Source: Paracoccaceae bacterium (GTDB taxonomy: Bacteria > Pseudomonadota > Alphaproteobacteria > Rhodobacterales > Rhodobacteraceae). From it: 60,302 bases of DNA. Shown in pieces: positions 10,739 to 20,230 of this stretch; positions within the stretch are counted from its first letter, which is position 1, and each line of letters starts with the position of its first letter. The notes beneath the pieces were generated by a model. It was not told the origin of the DNA. It worked only from the letters and a program-made list of their open reading frames with translations, and ran no database searches. The stretch covers positions 1 through 60,302 of the forward strand of contig JALQUU010000010.1 in the NCBI GenBank assembly GCA_023260655.1, read 5' to 3'. The position numbers and the translations under genes were made by a program.

Positions 10739-11785
10739 ATGTTCTTCGCATCCGACAATGGCGGCCCCGTCCATCCGCGAATCATGGCCGCCCTCACCCG
10801 TGCCAATGAAGGCTACGCCTCTGGCTACGGCAATGACGACCTCACGCATAAAGCCCAGCAAATGGTGCGCGACGCCTTCGAGGCCCCCGAGGCCATGGTG
10901 CATTTCGTGGCCACGGGCACTGTGGCCAACTCCCTTGCGCTCGCCTGCTTCTGCCCGCCTTGGGGCACGGTCTTCTGCTCGCCCGTCGCCCATATCCAGG
11001 AAGACGAATGCAACGCACCGGAATTCTACGCGGGCGGCAACAAGCTCACCCTCGTCCCCGGCTCCGACAAGATGACCCCCGAGGCCCTCCGCGCCACCAT
11101 CGCCGCCGAGGAAACCCGCGGCGTGCACGGGCCCGCGCGCGGCCCCGTCTCGATCACCCAAGTCACCGAACGCGGCCATGTCTATTCGCTGGCCGAGTTG
11201 AAGGCCCTCGTCGATGTGGCGAAATCCTTCGGCCTGCCAGTGCATCTCGATGGCGCGCGCTTCGCCAATGCTATGCTCGCCTTGGGATGCACCCCGGCCG
11301 AAATGACGTGGAAACTCGGGATCGACGCGGTCTCCTTTGGCGGCACCAAGAACGGCTGCATGGGCGTCGAAGCCGTGGTGATCTTCGACCGCTCGAAGTC
11401 TATGGAATTCGAATACCGCCGCAAACGCGGCGCGCATCTTTTCTCGAAACACCGCTATCTCGCAGCCCAGATGGAGGGCTATCTCCAAGATGGCCTCTGG
11501 ATGGATCTCGCCCGCACCGCCAATGCCCAGATGGCACGGCTGGCCAAGGGCATTGCAGGGATCAAAGGCGTCGAGTTCACCTCTGAGCCCCACGCCAATA
11601 TGCTTTTCCCGCGCCTTCCCCGCGCCATGCATCGCCGCCTGATGGCCGAAGGCGCTTATTACTACCTATATGACGGCGAGTTGGATGGCGGGCCGGAAGA
11701 CGAGCTGATCAGGTGCCGCCTCGTCTGCGATTGGTCAGTCACGGAGGCCACCATCGACCGTTTCATCGCAACGGCCAAAGGCTGA
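10739..11785 (+). CDS. ltaE: Low-specificity L-threonine aldolase
   Basis: A 348-residue PLP enzyme (fold type I) that cleaves L-threonine or allo-threonine to glycine and acetaldehyde. HLDGARFANA begins near residue 169, with the aspartate that holds the pyridine nitrogen. The Schiff-base lysine is K204 in SFGGTKNGCMG. The N-terminal SDNGGPVHPRIMAAL is typical of the family. AGGAGAAA precedes ATG 10739. The next gene starts 11 bases downstream, so the two are probably co-transcribed, perhaps with the upstream YcgN-like gene. Confidence 0.92.
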   Translation: MFFASDNGGPVHPRIMAALTRANEGYASGYGNDDLTHKAQQMVRDAFEAPEAMVHFVATGTVANSLALACFCPPWGTVFCSPVAHIQEDECNAPEFYAGGNKLTLVPGSDKMTPEALRATIAAEETRGVHGPARGPVSITQVTERGHVYSLAELKALVDVAKSFGLPVHLDGARFANAMLALGCTPAEMTWKLGIDAVSFGGTKNGCMGVEAVVIFDRSKSMEFEYRRKRGAHLFSKHRYLAAQMEGYLQDGLWMDLARTANAQMARLAKGIAGIKGVEFTSEPHANMLFPRLPRAMHRRLMAEGAYYYLYDGELDGGPEDELIRCRLVCDWSVTEATIDRFIATAKG

Positions 11786-11796
11786 GGGAGCATATT

Positions 11797-12759
11797 ATGA
11801 CCATCCGCGTCGCCATCATCGGCCTCGGCATAATGGGCCGCCGCATGCTCGAAAACATGCTCCGCCATCCGGAGTATGACGTGACCGCGATGTGGGACCC
11901 AAGCACCGCCTCCTGCGACGCCGCGAAGGCGCTTTCACCGGAGACCCCGGTCACAGAAACAGCCGAAGCGGCCATCGCGAAAGCCGATCTCGTCTACCTC
12001 GCCTGCCCGCCCGTGCCGCGCAAGGCCTATGCGCTCACCGCCGCCGCCCAAGGCAAGGCGGTGTTTCTCGAAAAACCTCTCGGCGTCGGTATCGCCGAAA
12101 GCGAAGCTCTCGTCGAAGCGCTTGCCAAAAGCGGCGTTCCGGCCGCCGTCAATTTCACCCAAGCCGCCGGTGCCGCCATGCGCGGCATCTCCGCCTCCGC
12201 CCAAAGCGGCGAAATGGGCACGCTCCACGGCGTCGATATCGTCGTCACTTACGGGCAATGGCCCCGCCTCTGGCAACAGGCCGCCGACTGGCTCCGCTTC
12301 CGCGACGAAGGCGGCATGACCCGCGAAGTGATCTCGCACTTCCTCTTCTTCTCCGAACGCATCCTCGGGCCCCTCTCCCTCACATGGGCGCGCCCGAGCT
12401 ATCCAGCGGATGCAGCGCTATGCGAAACCCACATGCTCGCGCGCCTCGAAAACGCCGAAGGCACCCCTGTCACGGTTATGGCCTCTGTCGGCGGCGCGCA
12501 GCCCGACCGCCAGGAACTCACTGTCAAAGGCAGCACCAAGAGCTGGCGTGTAAGCGACTTCTACGCCGAGGCGCACTCGGAAGGCGGCCCCTTCGTGGCG
12601 CTTGACCGCAACTTGGGCGATCCGCGCACCGCAAGCCTCAAAGCCCAACTCGACGACCTGCTCCTCCTCGTGGCAGGCCAACCAAACCGCCTCGCCACCC
12701 CCGCAGAAGCCCTGCGCGTACAAAAACTCGTCGAAGCCATGCTCCAAGGCACAACCTGA
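11797..12759 (+). CDS. Gfo/Idh/MocA-family NAD(P)-dependent oxidoreductase
   Basis: A 320-residue protein with a Rossmann N-terminus (GLGIMG at residues 9-14) and the Gfo/Idh signature LEKPLG (about 91-96), whose lysine usually contacts substrate. The second half has the alpha/beta substrate domain of the family. Relatives act on sugars, inositols or cyclic polyols, but nothing nearby specifies the substrate. The start follows ltaE by 11 bases, with a GAGGGAG ribosome site. An element of the genome's 3'-end repeat family follows the stop codon. Confidence 0.85.
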   Translation: MTIRVAIIGLGIMGRRMLENMLRHPEYDVTAMWDPSTASCDAAKALSPETPVTETAEAAIAKADLVYLACPPVPRKAYALTAAAQGKAVFLEKPLGVGIAESEALVEALAKSGVPAAVNFTQAAGAAMRGISASAQSGEMGTLHGVDIVVTYGQWPRLWQQAADWLRFRDEGGMTREVISHFLFFSERILGPLSLTWARPSYPADAALCETHMLARLENAEGTPVTVMASVGGAQPDRQELTVKGSTKSWRVSDFYAEAHSEGGPFVALDRNLGDPRTASLKAQLDDLLLLVAGQPNRLATPAEALRVQKLVEAMLQGTT

Positions 12760-12792
12760 GCCAAAGTGCCCAAAAACCAATTTCGCCTTTAG

Positions 12793-12823
12793 AAATATCC
12801 CGGGGTCCGGGGCAGCGCCCCGG
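12793..12823. repeat. Short copy of the 3'-end inverted-repeat element
   Basis: AAATATCCC at 12793-12801 is followed by a hairpin with 7-bp GC arms (CCGGGGC / GCCCCGG) at 12807-12823. It is a reduced version of the composite element seen complete at 18852 and 40957, and it lies between two convergent genes, where it could terminate transcription. Confidence 0.6.
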
Positions 12824-12846
12824 CGCTCTCCGCCCAGCGCTTCCGT

Positions 12847-13362
12847 TCAGCCGAAAATCGCGTCGCCGTGCTCGGCCAGATAGATGCGCAACCACGGCGT
12901 AAAAGCCTCGGGCGCTTCTGTCACCCGCGCCCGCAACTCCGAAAGCGGCACCCAATCCACCGCCATCACCTCGTCGGGGTTCATCCGCACCTCGGGCCGC
13001 GTGCCCAGATCGACCCGGAAGAGATCGACCACCTCGTGCTCGATCATCCCGCCGCCCACATCGGCGCGGTATTCCACTTGCCCGCGCGGCGCGCAGTGCA
13101 CCCCCGCGATACCCAGTTCTTCCTCTAACCGCCGCAGCGCGCAGGCGTCAGAGGCCTCGCCCCAATCGGGATGGGTGCAGCAGGTATTCGCCCAAAGCCC
13201 CGGCGTGTGATATTTCTGAAGCGCTCGGCGCTGGATCAACACCTCGCAGCCCGCCACCAGAAACACCGACACTGCCTTGTGGCGCAGCCCTTTCAGGTGC
13301 GCTTCAAGCTTCTCGACGGGCTGCAACACCCCGTCGACCCATGCCGGGATCATCACGGCCAT
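12847..13362 (-). CDS. idi: Isopentenyl-diphosphate delta-isomerase, type I
   Basis: A 171-residue Nudix-fold enzyme interconverting isopentenyl and dimethylallyl diphosphate for isoprenoid synthesis. NTCCTHPDWGE (about residues 59-69) contains the catalytic cysteine and a metal-ligand histidine; LRRLEEELGI is the Nudix-like helix. The length is close to bacterial type I enzymes. It starts nine bases after the prs stop codon, so a prs-idi operon is likely. A second ATG at 13353 (MIPAWVDG) is an alternative start. In phototrophic relatives idi often lies with carotenoid genes; none are seen here. Confidence 0.93.
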   Translation of the reverse strand: MAVMIPAWVDGVLQPVEKLEAHLKGLRHKAVSVFLVAGCEVLIQRRALQKYHTPGLWANTCCTHPDWGEASDACALRRLEEELGIAGVHCAPRGQVEYRADVGGGMIEHEVVDLFRVDLGTRPEVRMNPDEVMAVDWVPLSELRARVTEAPEAFTPWLRIYLAEHGDAIFG

Positions 13363-13371
13363 GCGGCCCCC

Positions 13372-14388
13372 TTACAGGCGGAAATGCGTCTCGTAGATCG
13401 GTTCCAGGGTTTCGGTCTCGAAGAGCGAGGAAACCGACGTGCCGTTCCAGATGTTGAGGATCGCTTGGGCAAACATCGGCGCAGTCGGCACGATGCGGAT
13501 ATTTGGCGCGTTCTTCACCGGATCCGTGGGCTCGATCGAGTCGGTGATCACGAGCGACTTCATCACCGAATTGGTGACGCGCTCCACCGCAGGGCCCGAA
13601 AGCACGCCGTGGGTGATGTAGGAATGCACTTCCTTCGCGCCGTTTTCCATCAGGATTTCAGCGGCTTTGCAGAGCGTGCCAGCGGTGTCGCAGATGTCGT
13701 CGACAATCAGGCAAACCTTGCCTGCGACATTCCCAATCACCGTCATCTCAGCGATTTCACCGGGCTTCTCGCGGCGTTTATCGACGATCGAGAGCGGCGC
13801 ATTGATGCGCTTGGCCAATTCGCGGGCGCGGGCCACTCCGCCCACGTCGGGCGACACCACCATCAACTCGTCCATCCGGTCTTTAAACTGCGCTTTCACG
13901 TCAAGCGCGAAAATCGGCGAGGCGTAGAGGTTATCCACCGGAATATCGAAGAAGCCCTGGATTTGCGCGGCGTGCAGATCCATCGTCAGCACGCGTTCGA
14001 TGCCCGAGGTAACCATCATATTCGCCACGAGCTTTGCCGAAATCGGCGTGCGCGCCTTTGTCCGGCGATCTTGGCGGGCATAGCCGAAATAGGGGATCAC
14101 AGCTGTGATCCGCTGGGCCGAGGAACGGCGCAGGGCATCTGCGATGATTAGTAGTTCCATCAGGTTGTCATTGGCCGGATTGGAGGTCGGCTGGATAATG
14201 AACATATCCTCGCCGCGCACGTTCTCGTAGATTTCCACGAAGACTTCCTGGTCGTTGAAGCGCTGCACCCGCGCATCGACAAGGCCCAAATTCATGCCCC
14301 GATGCATCGACATCCGCCGTGCGATGGACTTGGCAAGGGTGAGGTTTGCGTTCCCCGAAATCAGTTTCGGTTCGGTCATAGCGGGCAT
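13372..14388 (-). CDS. prs: Ribose-phosphate pyrophosphokinase
   Basis: A 338-residue PRPP synthase that transfers pyrophosphate from ATP to ribose-5-phosphate, feeding nucleotide, histidine and NAD synthesis. Recognised motifs are [14 protein letters not shown] at the N-terminus, [11 protein letters not shown] (ATP binding), [12 protein letters not shown], and the PRPP loop [16 protein letters not shown] 14388 is chosen because GGAG lies eight bases upstream; longer in-frame extensions lack family similarity. The gene leads into idi. Confidence 0.95.
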   Translation of the reverse strand: MPAMTEPKLISGNANLTLAKSIARRMSMHRGMNLGLVDARVQRFNDQEVFVEIYENVRGEDMFIIQPTSNPANDNLMELLIIADALRRSSAQRITAVIPYFGYARQDRRTKARTPISAKLVANMMVTSGIERVLTMDLHAAQIQGFFDIPVDNLYASPIFALDVKAQFKDRMDELMVVSPDVGGVARARELAKRINAPLSIVDKRREKPGEIAEMTVIGNVAGKVCLIVDDICDTAGTLCKAAEILMENGAKEVHSYITHGVLSGPAVERVTNSVMKSLVITDSIEPTDPVKNAPNIRIVPTAPMFAQAILNIWNGTSVSSLFETETLEPIYETHFRL

Positions 14389-14490
14389 GTGGAAGGCTCC
14401 GGCAGATGGAAGGTAACAGATTCGCAACGTTGACACTGCCTATCACCCGATTACCGTCAGCGAAACCTCGCCAAAAGGGACACCCGCAAA

Positions 14491-15090
14491 ATGGCTCACA
14501 TTGATTATTTCTTCGTCACTCTCAGCCCATGGACCTATCTCGCCGGCGGTAAGCTGGAAGAGATCGCCGCCAAGCATGGTGCTACGGTCACTTACAAGCC
14601 CGTCGACATGAACCGTGTCTTCGCCGCGACGGGCGGCTTGCCTTTGGGGCAACGCTCTGACGCGCGAAAAGCCTACCGTTTGCAGGAACTCGCCCGCGCC
14701 CAGAAGAAAACCGGGTTGCCCCTCACACTGCACCCCGCGCATTTCCCGACCAATCCCGCCCCCTCCTCCTACGCTATCATCGCCGCGCAAAATGCTGGCG
14801 GCGGCGATCTGGGCGCGCTATGCTGCCATATCCTTTCGGCGTGCTGGGCCGAGGAGAAAAACATCGCCGAAGACGAGGTGATCCGCGATTGCCTCGCCCG
14901 CGCGGGCTTCGATCCGGCTTTGGCCAACAAGGGTCTGCTGGACGGCGCCATGACCTATGAGGCCAATACCGAAGAGGCCATCGCGCGCGGCGCATTCGGC
15001 GCACCCTTCTACATTACCAATACAGGGGCTTGCTTCTGGGGTCAGGATCGGCTTGACGATCTCGACGCCCACCTTGCCGGAACCCTCTGA
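14491..15090 (+). CDS. 2-hydroxychromene-2-carboxylate isomerase (DsbA-like fold)
   Basis: A 199-residue thioredoxin-fold protein of the NahD / kappa-class glutathione transferase group. The active-site serine of YFFVTLSPWTYL is residue 12, where DsbA would have its cysteine motif. PAHFPTNP and the late GAFGAPFYI (cis-proline loop) match the isomerase family. The enzyme isomerises a naphthalene-degradation intermediate in some bacteria, but such genes are absent here, so the true substrate is uncertain. Its stop overlaps the start of the next gene by one base (TGATG). Confidence 0.82.
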   Translation: MAHIDYFFVTLSPWTYLAGGKLEEIAAKHGATVTYKPVDMNRVFAATGGLPLGQRSDARKAYRLQELARAQKKTGLPLTLHPAHFPTNPAPSSYAIIAAQNAGGGDLGALCCHILSACWAEEKNIAEDEVIRDCLARAGFDPALANKGLLDGAMTYEANTEEAIARGAFGAPFYITNTGACFWGQDRLDDLDAHLAGTL

Positions 15091-15896
15091 TGCTAGACAC
15101 CCCGCTGACCCTCGCCAGCCAGACCCTCGGCACCGGAGCAAAATCCGGTGCCCTGATCCATTGCACCCTAACCCATGGTGGCGTGCTCAAAGGCTTGGCA
15201 AACGCTCTGCCCTCGCATCATTTCCTCGCGCCAGACCTCCCCAATCACGGCAAAAGCGCCGATTGGCCCTTGGGCAAGGAAGGGATGCAAGGGGCAGCCG
15301 CCTCTGCCATCGCCGCCATGCTCGACGCGCCCGCCGATGTGATCGGCCATAGTTTCGGGGCCACTGTCGCGCTCCGAATCGCTGTGATGCACCCCGAGAA
15401 GGTCAGAACCCTCACGCTGATCGAACCCGTGTCGGGCGCTGTAGCACGTGTGGACGAGCCCGAGATCGCCGCCGCTCATGAAGTAGAAGCGATGGAAATG
15501 CTTTCGGCCATTCACGCGGGCGATCTGGCGGGGGCCGCATATCTCTTCACCCGGGACTGGGGCCTCGGCCGCCCGTGGGACACTATCCCCGAGGAAGCCC
15601 GCGCCAAAATGGCCGCGCAAATGCCCTTCGTCGCCGCGAGCCAAGCCGAGATTTTCGACGACACCCCCGGCCTTCTCACCTCCGGCGCGCTCGAACGCCT
15701 CGTAATCCCCACGCTCGTTCTGGAAGGGGCCGAAACCGCTAAGCGCCATCCGGTTATGCGTGCAATCTGCACGGGCCTCGCCCGCCGCATCCCCGGCGCG
15801 AAACATGCCCTCGTGGACGGTGCAGGCCACATGGCCCCGCTCACCCACCCCGACGCAGTGGCGCAATTGATCCAAGAAAACTTGCCGGGCTTCTGA
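15090..15896 (+). CDS. Alpha/beta hydrolase
   Basis: A 268-residue alpha/beta-hydrolase fold protein. The nucleophile elbow GHSFGA places serine at about residue 88, the early APDLPNHGKS matches the oxyanion region, and DGAGHMAP near residue 250 supplies the catalytic histidine. It is translationally coupled to the isomerase gene, which suggests the pair handle the same small-molecule pathway. The substrate cannot be deduced. Confidence 0.85.
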   Translation: MLDTPLTLASQTLGTGAKSGALIHCTLTHGGVLKGLANALPSHHFLAPDLPNHGKSADWPLGKEGMQGAAASAIAAMLDAPADVIGHSFGATVALRIAVMHPEKVRTLTLIEPVSGAVARVDEPEIAAAHEVEAMEMLSAIHAGDLAGAAYLFTRDWGLGRPWDTIPEEARAKMAAQMPFVAASQAEIFDDTPGLLTSGALERLVIPTLVLEGAETAKRHPVMRAICTGLARRIPGAKHALVDGAGHMAPLTHPDAVAQLIQENLPGF

Positions 15897-15920
15897 TCCA
15901 AGCCACCAAAAGGGTCGCGC

Positions 15921-16388
15921 TCAGCTTGCGGCGCGGCCCCAGCCATTAAGGCGCAGGATGGTGAAGTTCAAAGCCGCCGCCACGCTCACCCAGATGAGGT
16001 AAGGCACCAGCATCAACCCGGCCCAGAGGTCGAGCGGCAAAGCCACCCAGACAAGCCCTGCAATCGCCGCCCACAGCGCCACCATCACGCCCATTGCCAC
16101 CCGCGTCCGGTGCGCGCCGAAGAACACGGGCGTCCAGAGCGTATTGAGCGCGATCTGCAGCGCCCAAAGCGCCAGTGCCATTCCCGCCTCCGGCAACACC
16201 GCCAGCCGCGCGCCCGCAAGCGCCATCAGGATGTAAAGCGAGGTCCAGACCACCGGAAACATCCACGGCTTCGGCGTCCACGACGGTTTCGCCAGCCCCT
16301 CATACCACGCCCCCGGCTTGAACAGCATACCCGTGGAGGCGGCTGCAACCGTAGCGGCGAAAAAGAGGGCGAAGAATGTCCAGTCCAT
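15921..16388 (-). CDS. tspO: TspO/MBR-family tryptophan-rich sensory protein
   Basis: A 155-residue, five-helix membrane protein rich in tryptophan, with the family stretch KPSWTPKPWMFPVVW near residues 35-50. In Rhodobacter sphaeroides TspO binds porphyrins in the outer membrane and tunes tetrapyrrole-dependent gene expression. Here it is divergent from hemF across 114 bases, a fitting neighbour because hemF acts on coproporphyrinogen. ATG 16388 is preferred over the TTG two codons upstream. No photosynthesis genes are visible in the window. Confidence 0.9.
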   Translation of the reverse strand: MDWTFFALFFAATVAAASTGMLFKPGAWYEGLAKPSWTPKPWMFPVVWTSLYILMALAGARLAVLPEAGMALALWALQIALNTLWTPVFFGAHRTRVAMGVMVALWAAIAGLVWVALPLDLWAGLMLVPYLIWVSVAAALNFTILRLNGWGRAAS

Positions 16389-16502
16389 ACCCAATACTTA
16401 CGCCGAGCCGCCTCCGCTTCAAGCCCCAGAGCGTTACCTTTCGCCCCTTTCCTCCGCCCGCCACTTGGCGCACAAAGGTCCCCGAAGAGAAGGAGACGCC
16501 GC

Positions 16503-17396
16503 ATGACCAGCCCCGCCCTCGAACAGGAACGCGCCCGCGCCGCCCAATGGTTCCGCGACTTGCGCGACCAGATCGTCGCCGCCTTCGAGGTGCTGGAAGA
16601 CAGCCATAGCCAAGGCCCCCTGTCCGACGCCCCAGCGGGCCGCTTCGAAGTGACCCCCACCCAACGCCATTCCGATGACGGCTCCGACGCAGGCGGTGGC
16701 CTCATGAGCGTGATGCGTGGCGGGCGCGTCTTCGAGAAAGTCGGCGTCAACGTCTCCACGGTTTTCGGCACACTCAATCCCCGCGCTCAGAAAGCCATGG
16801 CCGCGCGCGGCGTGCCCGGCATCGAAAGCGATCCGCGATTCTGGGCCTCGGGCATTTCCCTTGTCGCCCATATGCAAAACCCTCACGCCCCCGCCGTCCA
16901 TATGAACACCCGCATGTTCTGGACCCCTGGCGCATGGTGGTTCGGCGGCGGCTCGGACCTCAACCCCTGCCTCGAATACGAGGCAGATACCGCACATTTC
17001 CACGCCACCCAGAAAGCACATCTGGATCCGCACGGCACCGATCTCTACCCCACCCTGAAAGCCTGGGCTGACGAGTATTTCTTCGTTCCCCATCGGGGCC
17101 GCGCACGCGGTGTCGGCGGCATCTTCATGGATGACCGCAACACCGGCGACTGGGAAAAGGACTTCGTCCTGACCCAAGACATCGGCCGCGCCTTCCTGCC
17201 CGCCTATCTGCCCCTCGTCGAGAAACGCCGCGTGCAGGACTGGAGCGAAGCCGACAAAGAAGCTCAACTCGTCCACCGCGGCCTCTATGCCGAATATAAC
17301 CTCGTCTATGATCGCGGCACCAAGTTCGGGCTGGAAACCGGCCACGATGCGAATGCGGTTTTGATGAGCCTGCCGCCCTTGGCCAAATGGATCTGA
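16503..17396 (+). CDS. hemF: Oxygen-dependent coproporphyrinogen III oxidase
   Basis: A 297-residue soluble enzyme that uses O2 to decarboxylate coproporphyrinogen III to protoporphyrinogen IX in haem synthesis. Signature segments include VGVNVSTVFG, MNTRMFWTPGAWWFGGGSDL and RGVGGIFMDD, and the length is normal. AAGGAGA precedes ATG 16503. The end overlaps the LysE-type gene by ten bases. Aerobic HemF usually coexists with an anaerobic HemN; none is in this window. Confidence 0.95.
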   Translation: MTSPALEQERARAAQWFRDLRDQIVAAFEVLEDSHSQGPLSDAPAGRFEVTPTQRHSDDGSDAGGGLMSVMRGGRVFEKVGVNVSTVFGTLNPRAQKAMAARGVPGIESDPRFWASGISLVAHMQNPHAPAVHMNTRMFWTPGAWWFGGGSDLNPCLEYEADTAHFHATQKAHLDPHGTDLYPTLKAWADEYFFVPHRGRARGVGGIFMDDRNTGDWEKDFVLTQDIGRAFLPAYLPLVEKRRVQDWSEADKEAQLVHRGLYAEYNLVYDRGTKFGLETGHDANAVLMSLPPLAKWI

Positions 17397-18013
17397 GCGC
17401 CCTCCCCCTCGCTACTGTCGCGGGTTTCGCACTCACCTCCTTCCTGATCGAGTTGACGCCTGGCCCCAACATGGCGTGGCTCGCCATCGCTACCCTGACC
17501 ACAGGGCGCGCCAACGGCTTTGCCGCTGTGGCAGGGATCGGCCTTGGCCTTCTTGCTGTCGGCATCGCCGCCGCACTCGACTTGGCCGCGCTGATCACCG
17601 CCGTGCCCTCGCTCTATCAAACGCTGCGATGGGCCGGCGTCGCCTACCTTCTGTGGCTCGCCTATGACGGCTGGAAAAGCGCAGGCGAGCCGCCCGAGAA
17701 AGCCTTGGCCAGCACCAAACGCGCGCAATATTTCCGCCGCGGCCTGATCACCAACCTCCTCAATCCGAAAGCTGCCGTGTTCTACCTCGCGGTGTTGCCC
17801 CCCTTTCTGCCTGAAAACGCGGGCCTCGCGGAAACGCTCACGCTCTCTATGGTCTATGTCGCGGTCGCCACTGCGGTGCACGCGGGGATCGTGGCGCTGG
17901 CCAGCCTCGCCGCGCCCCTCCTGACGTCAGACCGGAAACGCACGATCACCGCGCGCGTTCTCTCCGCGCTCCTCGCGCTCGTCGCGCTCTGGTTCGCGTG
18001 GAAAACGCGGTAA
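17387..18013 (+). CDS. LysE/RhtB-family amino-acid exporter
   Basis: A 208-residue inner-membrane protein with about six helices and the family's N-terminal LTPGPNMAW motif (about residues 24-32). NLLNPKAAVFYLAVLPPF in the middle is also diagnostic. Such proteins export amino acids or homoserine lactones. The start lies inside the last codons of hemF in another frame, implying co-transcription, though no functional link to haem synthesis is obvious. Confidence 0.88.
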   Translation: MDLSALPLATVAGFALTSFLIELTPGPNMAWLAIATLTTGRANGFAAVAGIGLGLLAVGIAAALDLAALITAVPSLYQTLRWAGVAYLLWLAYDGWKSAGEPPEKALASTKRAQYFRRGLITNLLNPKAAVFYLAVLPPFLPENAGLAETLTLSMVYVAVATAVHAGIVALASLAAPLLTSDRKRTITARVLSALLALVALWFAWKTR

Positions 18014-18099
18014 GTAGAACTCCGCACCGCCGCCGAACGCCCCCTTGCCTTCCCCGCCGTTCCCGCCTTTCCTGTAAGCGGGAGATCAGGGAGACACTC

Positions 18100-18849
18100 A
18101 TGACCAAACTCGCCCTCGTAACAGGCGCCGCCCGCGGCATCGGCCTTGCCACATCTAAGCTGTTTCTGGCCGACGGCTGGCAGGTCGTGATGCTCGACCG
18201 CGACGCCGACGAACTTGCCACCGTCACCAAAGGCATCGAAGGCGCGGTCCCCCTCGCTGCCGATGTGTCGATCCCCGAGGATGTGGAACAGGCCGTGACG
18301 GAAGTCGCCAAATACGGGGCGGGCCTCTCGGCCCTCGTCAATAACGCAGGCGTCGCCGATTTTGGCCCGATTGAAGACACCACCTTCGCCCGCTGGCGCC
18401 GCGTGATGGAGACGAACCTCGACGGCGTCTTCCTCATGAGCCAGGCCCTCACCCCGATGCTGAAAGAGGCCAAAGGCGCCATCGTCAATATCGCGTCGAT
18501 CTCGGGCCTCCGCGCCTCCACGCTACGCGTGGCCTATGGCACCTCGAAGGCCGCAGTAATGCATCTGACCCAGCAACAAGCGGCAGAACTCGGCGAATAC
18601 GGCATCCGAGCCAATTGCGTCTGCCCCGGCCCCGTGCGCACAAAGCTCGCGATGGCCGTGCATAGCCCCGAAATCATCGCTGCCTATCACGACGCCATCC
18701 CCCTGAACCGCTACGGTAGCGAAGAGGAAATCGGCCACCTCATCCATTTCCTCTGCTCGGAAAAAGCGAGCTACGTCACAGGTCAGATCATCGCTGCCGA
18801 CGGTGGCTTCGAAAGCACGGGTATCGGCCTTCCGGCTCTGCGGACGTAA
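18100..18849 (+). CDS. Short-chain dehydrogenase/reductase
   Basis: A 249-residue classical SDR. The cofactor motif TGAARGIG is at residues 8-15, followed by NNAG near residue 80, and the active-site YGTSK near residue 147 follows the catalytic serine. The acidic residue after the second beta strand (MLDRDAD) suggests NAD preference. GGGAGA precedes ATG 18100. The C-terminal GGFESTGIGLPALRT is family-like. The substrate is unknown. A complete 3'-end repeat follows the stop. Confidence 0.88.
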   Translation: MTKLALVTGAARGIGLATSKLFLADGWQVVMLDRDADELATVTKGIEGAVPLAADVSIPEDVEQAVTEVAKYGAGLSALVNNAGVADFGPIEDTTFARWRRVMETNLDGVFLMSQALTPMLKEAKGAIVNIASISGLRASTLRVAYGTSKAAVMHLTQQQAAELGEYGIRANCVCPGPVRTKLAMAVHSPEIIAAYHDAIPLNRYGSEEEIGHLIHFLCSEKASYVTGQIIAADGGFESTGIGLPALRT

Positions 18850-18851
18850 GC

Positions 18852-18937
18852 AGGGGGGCGCTGCCCCCCTGACCCCGGGGATATTTTTGCTAATATGAAA
18901 TGACTATCATTTCGCTTTCGGAAATATCCCCGCCGGA
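18852..18937. repeat. Complete nested inverted-repeat element, copy A
   Basis: It consists of a GC hairpin with 8-bp arms (AGGGGGGC / GCCCCCCT, 18852-18870) followed by a nested palindrome: outer arms GGGGATATTT (18877-18886) and AAATATCCCC (18922-18931), inner arms GAAATGA (18897-18903) and TCATTTC (18907-18913) around CTA. About 60 bases are nearly identical, inverted, to 40958-41019. It sits between convergent genes and probably acts as a bidirectional terminator or mRNA 3' end. Confidence 0.8.
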
Positions 18938-18982
18938 GGCATCCGACGCGCGCCATCCTGAAAATCGGCTCGAGTAGTGCGC

Positions 18983-20215
18983 CTATTCGGCGGGGCTTTC
19001 CAAGAAGCCTTTTGCAAAGACAGTTTCGTTACCCGGGCTAGGGTTTCGCGGGATCAGGGTTGCGAGAATGAAAGATGTCGCAGCCATGCCGGCAGCCAGA
19101 AGAAAGACCGACGACGGCGAGACGACCCAGAGATAGCCGAGAGACGCAGGCAGGAACACCGCCGCGATATGGTTGATCGTGAACGCGACGGCCGCCGTAG
19201 GGGCGATGTCTTGCGGGTCCGCGATCTTCTGGAAATAGGTCTTCAGAGCAAGGGCGAGAGCGAAGAAAAAGTGGTCGAGGATATAGAGCACCGCTGCCAC
19301 GACAACGCCCCAGCCGAACCAATAGATGCCGCCGTAGGCCAGAAAGACCAGCATCAGGCCTGTGTATTCGAACATGAGCGCGCGCCGCTCGCCGAAGCGG
19401 GCAACGATCCGGCCCATCAGAGGGGCGAAGATCATGTTGGCAACAAGGTTGATCAGGTAGAGGCCCGTCACTTCATGAACGTCGAAGCCGAATTTTTGCA
19501 CCATCATGAAGCCTGCGAAGACCATGAATATCTGGCGGCGCGCGCCGGCCATGAATTGCAGGGCGTAGTAGAGCCAATAGCGTTTGCGCAGTACGAATTT
19601 TTTCAACTGCGGATTCGGGGCTTCGAATTGCGGGTAGGCAAAGAAGGCGAAAATCGCGATAGCCGTCGTGATGCCGCCTGCCAGCATGTAAACGGCGTTA
19701 TAGGTCAGCCCCAGAGCTTCCCAGCTCAATACGATGGCGATGTAAGCCACGAGGGTTGCGCCCGAGCCCGCGGCGAGCAGAAGCCCGAGCATTTGCGGGG
19801 CTTTGTCTTTCGGCAGCCATTGTAGCTGCAGCGACTGATTGACCGTTTCGTAATAGTGGAAGCCGATCGACGACAGGAGAGTGATGATCAAGATCCCGCC
19901 CATTTGCGGGAACCATGCTGTGAGCGCTGTGGCGACGCCCAATAGGATCAGGGAAACCAGTGCCAAGACCTGCTCCCGCATCACGAGGAGAACAGCGATC
20001 ACCCCGATGGCGAGAAAGCCGGGGATCTCTCTGACCGAGTGCAGCCAGCCGATATCGGATCCATCGAAATTCGCCACTTCGATAACGAAATTGTTCAGAA
20101 GCGCGGACCAAGTCGCAAACGCGACGGGCATGCCTGCCGCCATGAGGAACAGGAGCGCGATCGGGCGGCGCCAAAAGGGGAGCGAGGAAGCCTCAGCAAG
20201 CGGAAATGTTTTCAT
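18983..20215 (-). CDS. Major facilitator superfamily transporter
   Basis: A 410-residue protein with twelve predicted membrane helices and an MFS layout, including a long central loop after about residue 200 (QFEAPNPQLKKFVLRKRY). No sugar-, drug- or acid-specific motif was recognised. It begins 15 bases after the cupin gene, so the two likely form an operon in which the transporter moves the cupin's substrate or product. The last residues (PRNPSPGNETVF) are cytoplasmic. Confidence 0.8.
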   Translation of the reverse strand: MKTFPLAEASSLPFWRRPIALLFLMAAGMPVAFATWSALLNNFVIEVANFDGSDIGWLHSVREIPGFLAIGVIAVLLVMREQVLALVSLILLGVATALTAWFPQMGGILIITLLSSIGFHYYETVNQSLQLQWLPKDKAPQMLGLLLAAGSGATLVAYIAIVLSWEALGLTYNAVYMLAGGITTAIAIFAFFAYPQFEAPNPQLKKFVLRKRYWLYYALQFMAGARRQIFMVFAGFMMVQKFGFDVHEVTGLYLINLVANMIFAPLMGRIVARFGERRALMFEYTGLMLVFLAYGGIYWFGWGVVVAAVLYILDHFFFALALALKTYFQKIADPQDIAPTAAVAFTINHIAAVFLPASLGYLWVVSPSSVFLLAAGMAATSFILATLIPRNPSPGNETVFAKGFLESPAE

Positions 20216-20230
20216 GAGGGAGGCATATGC

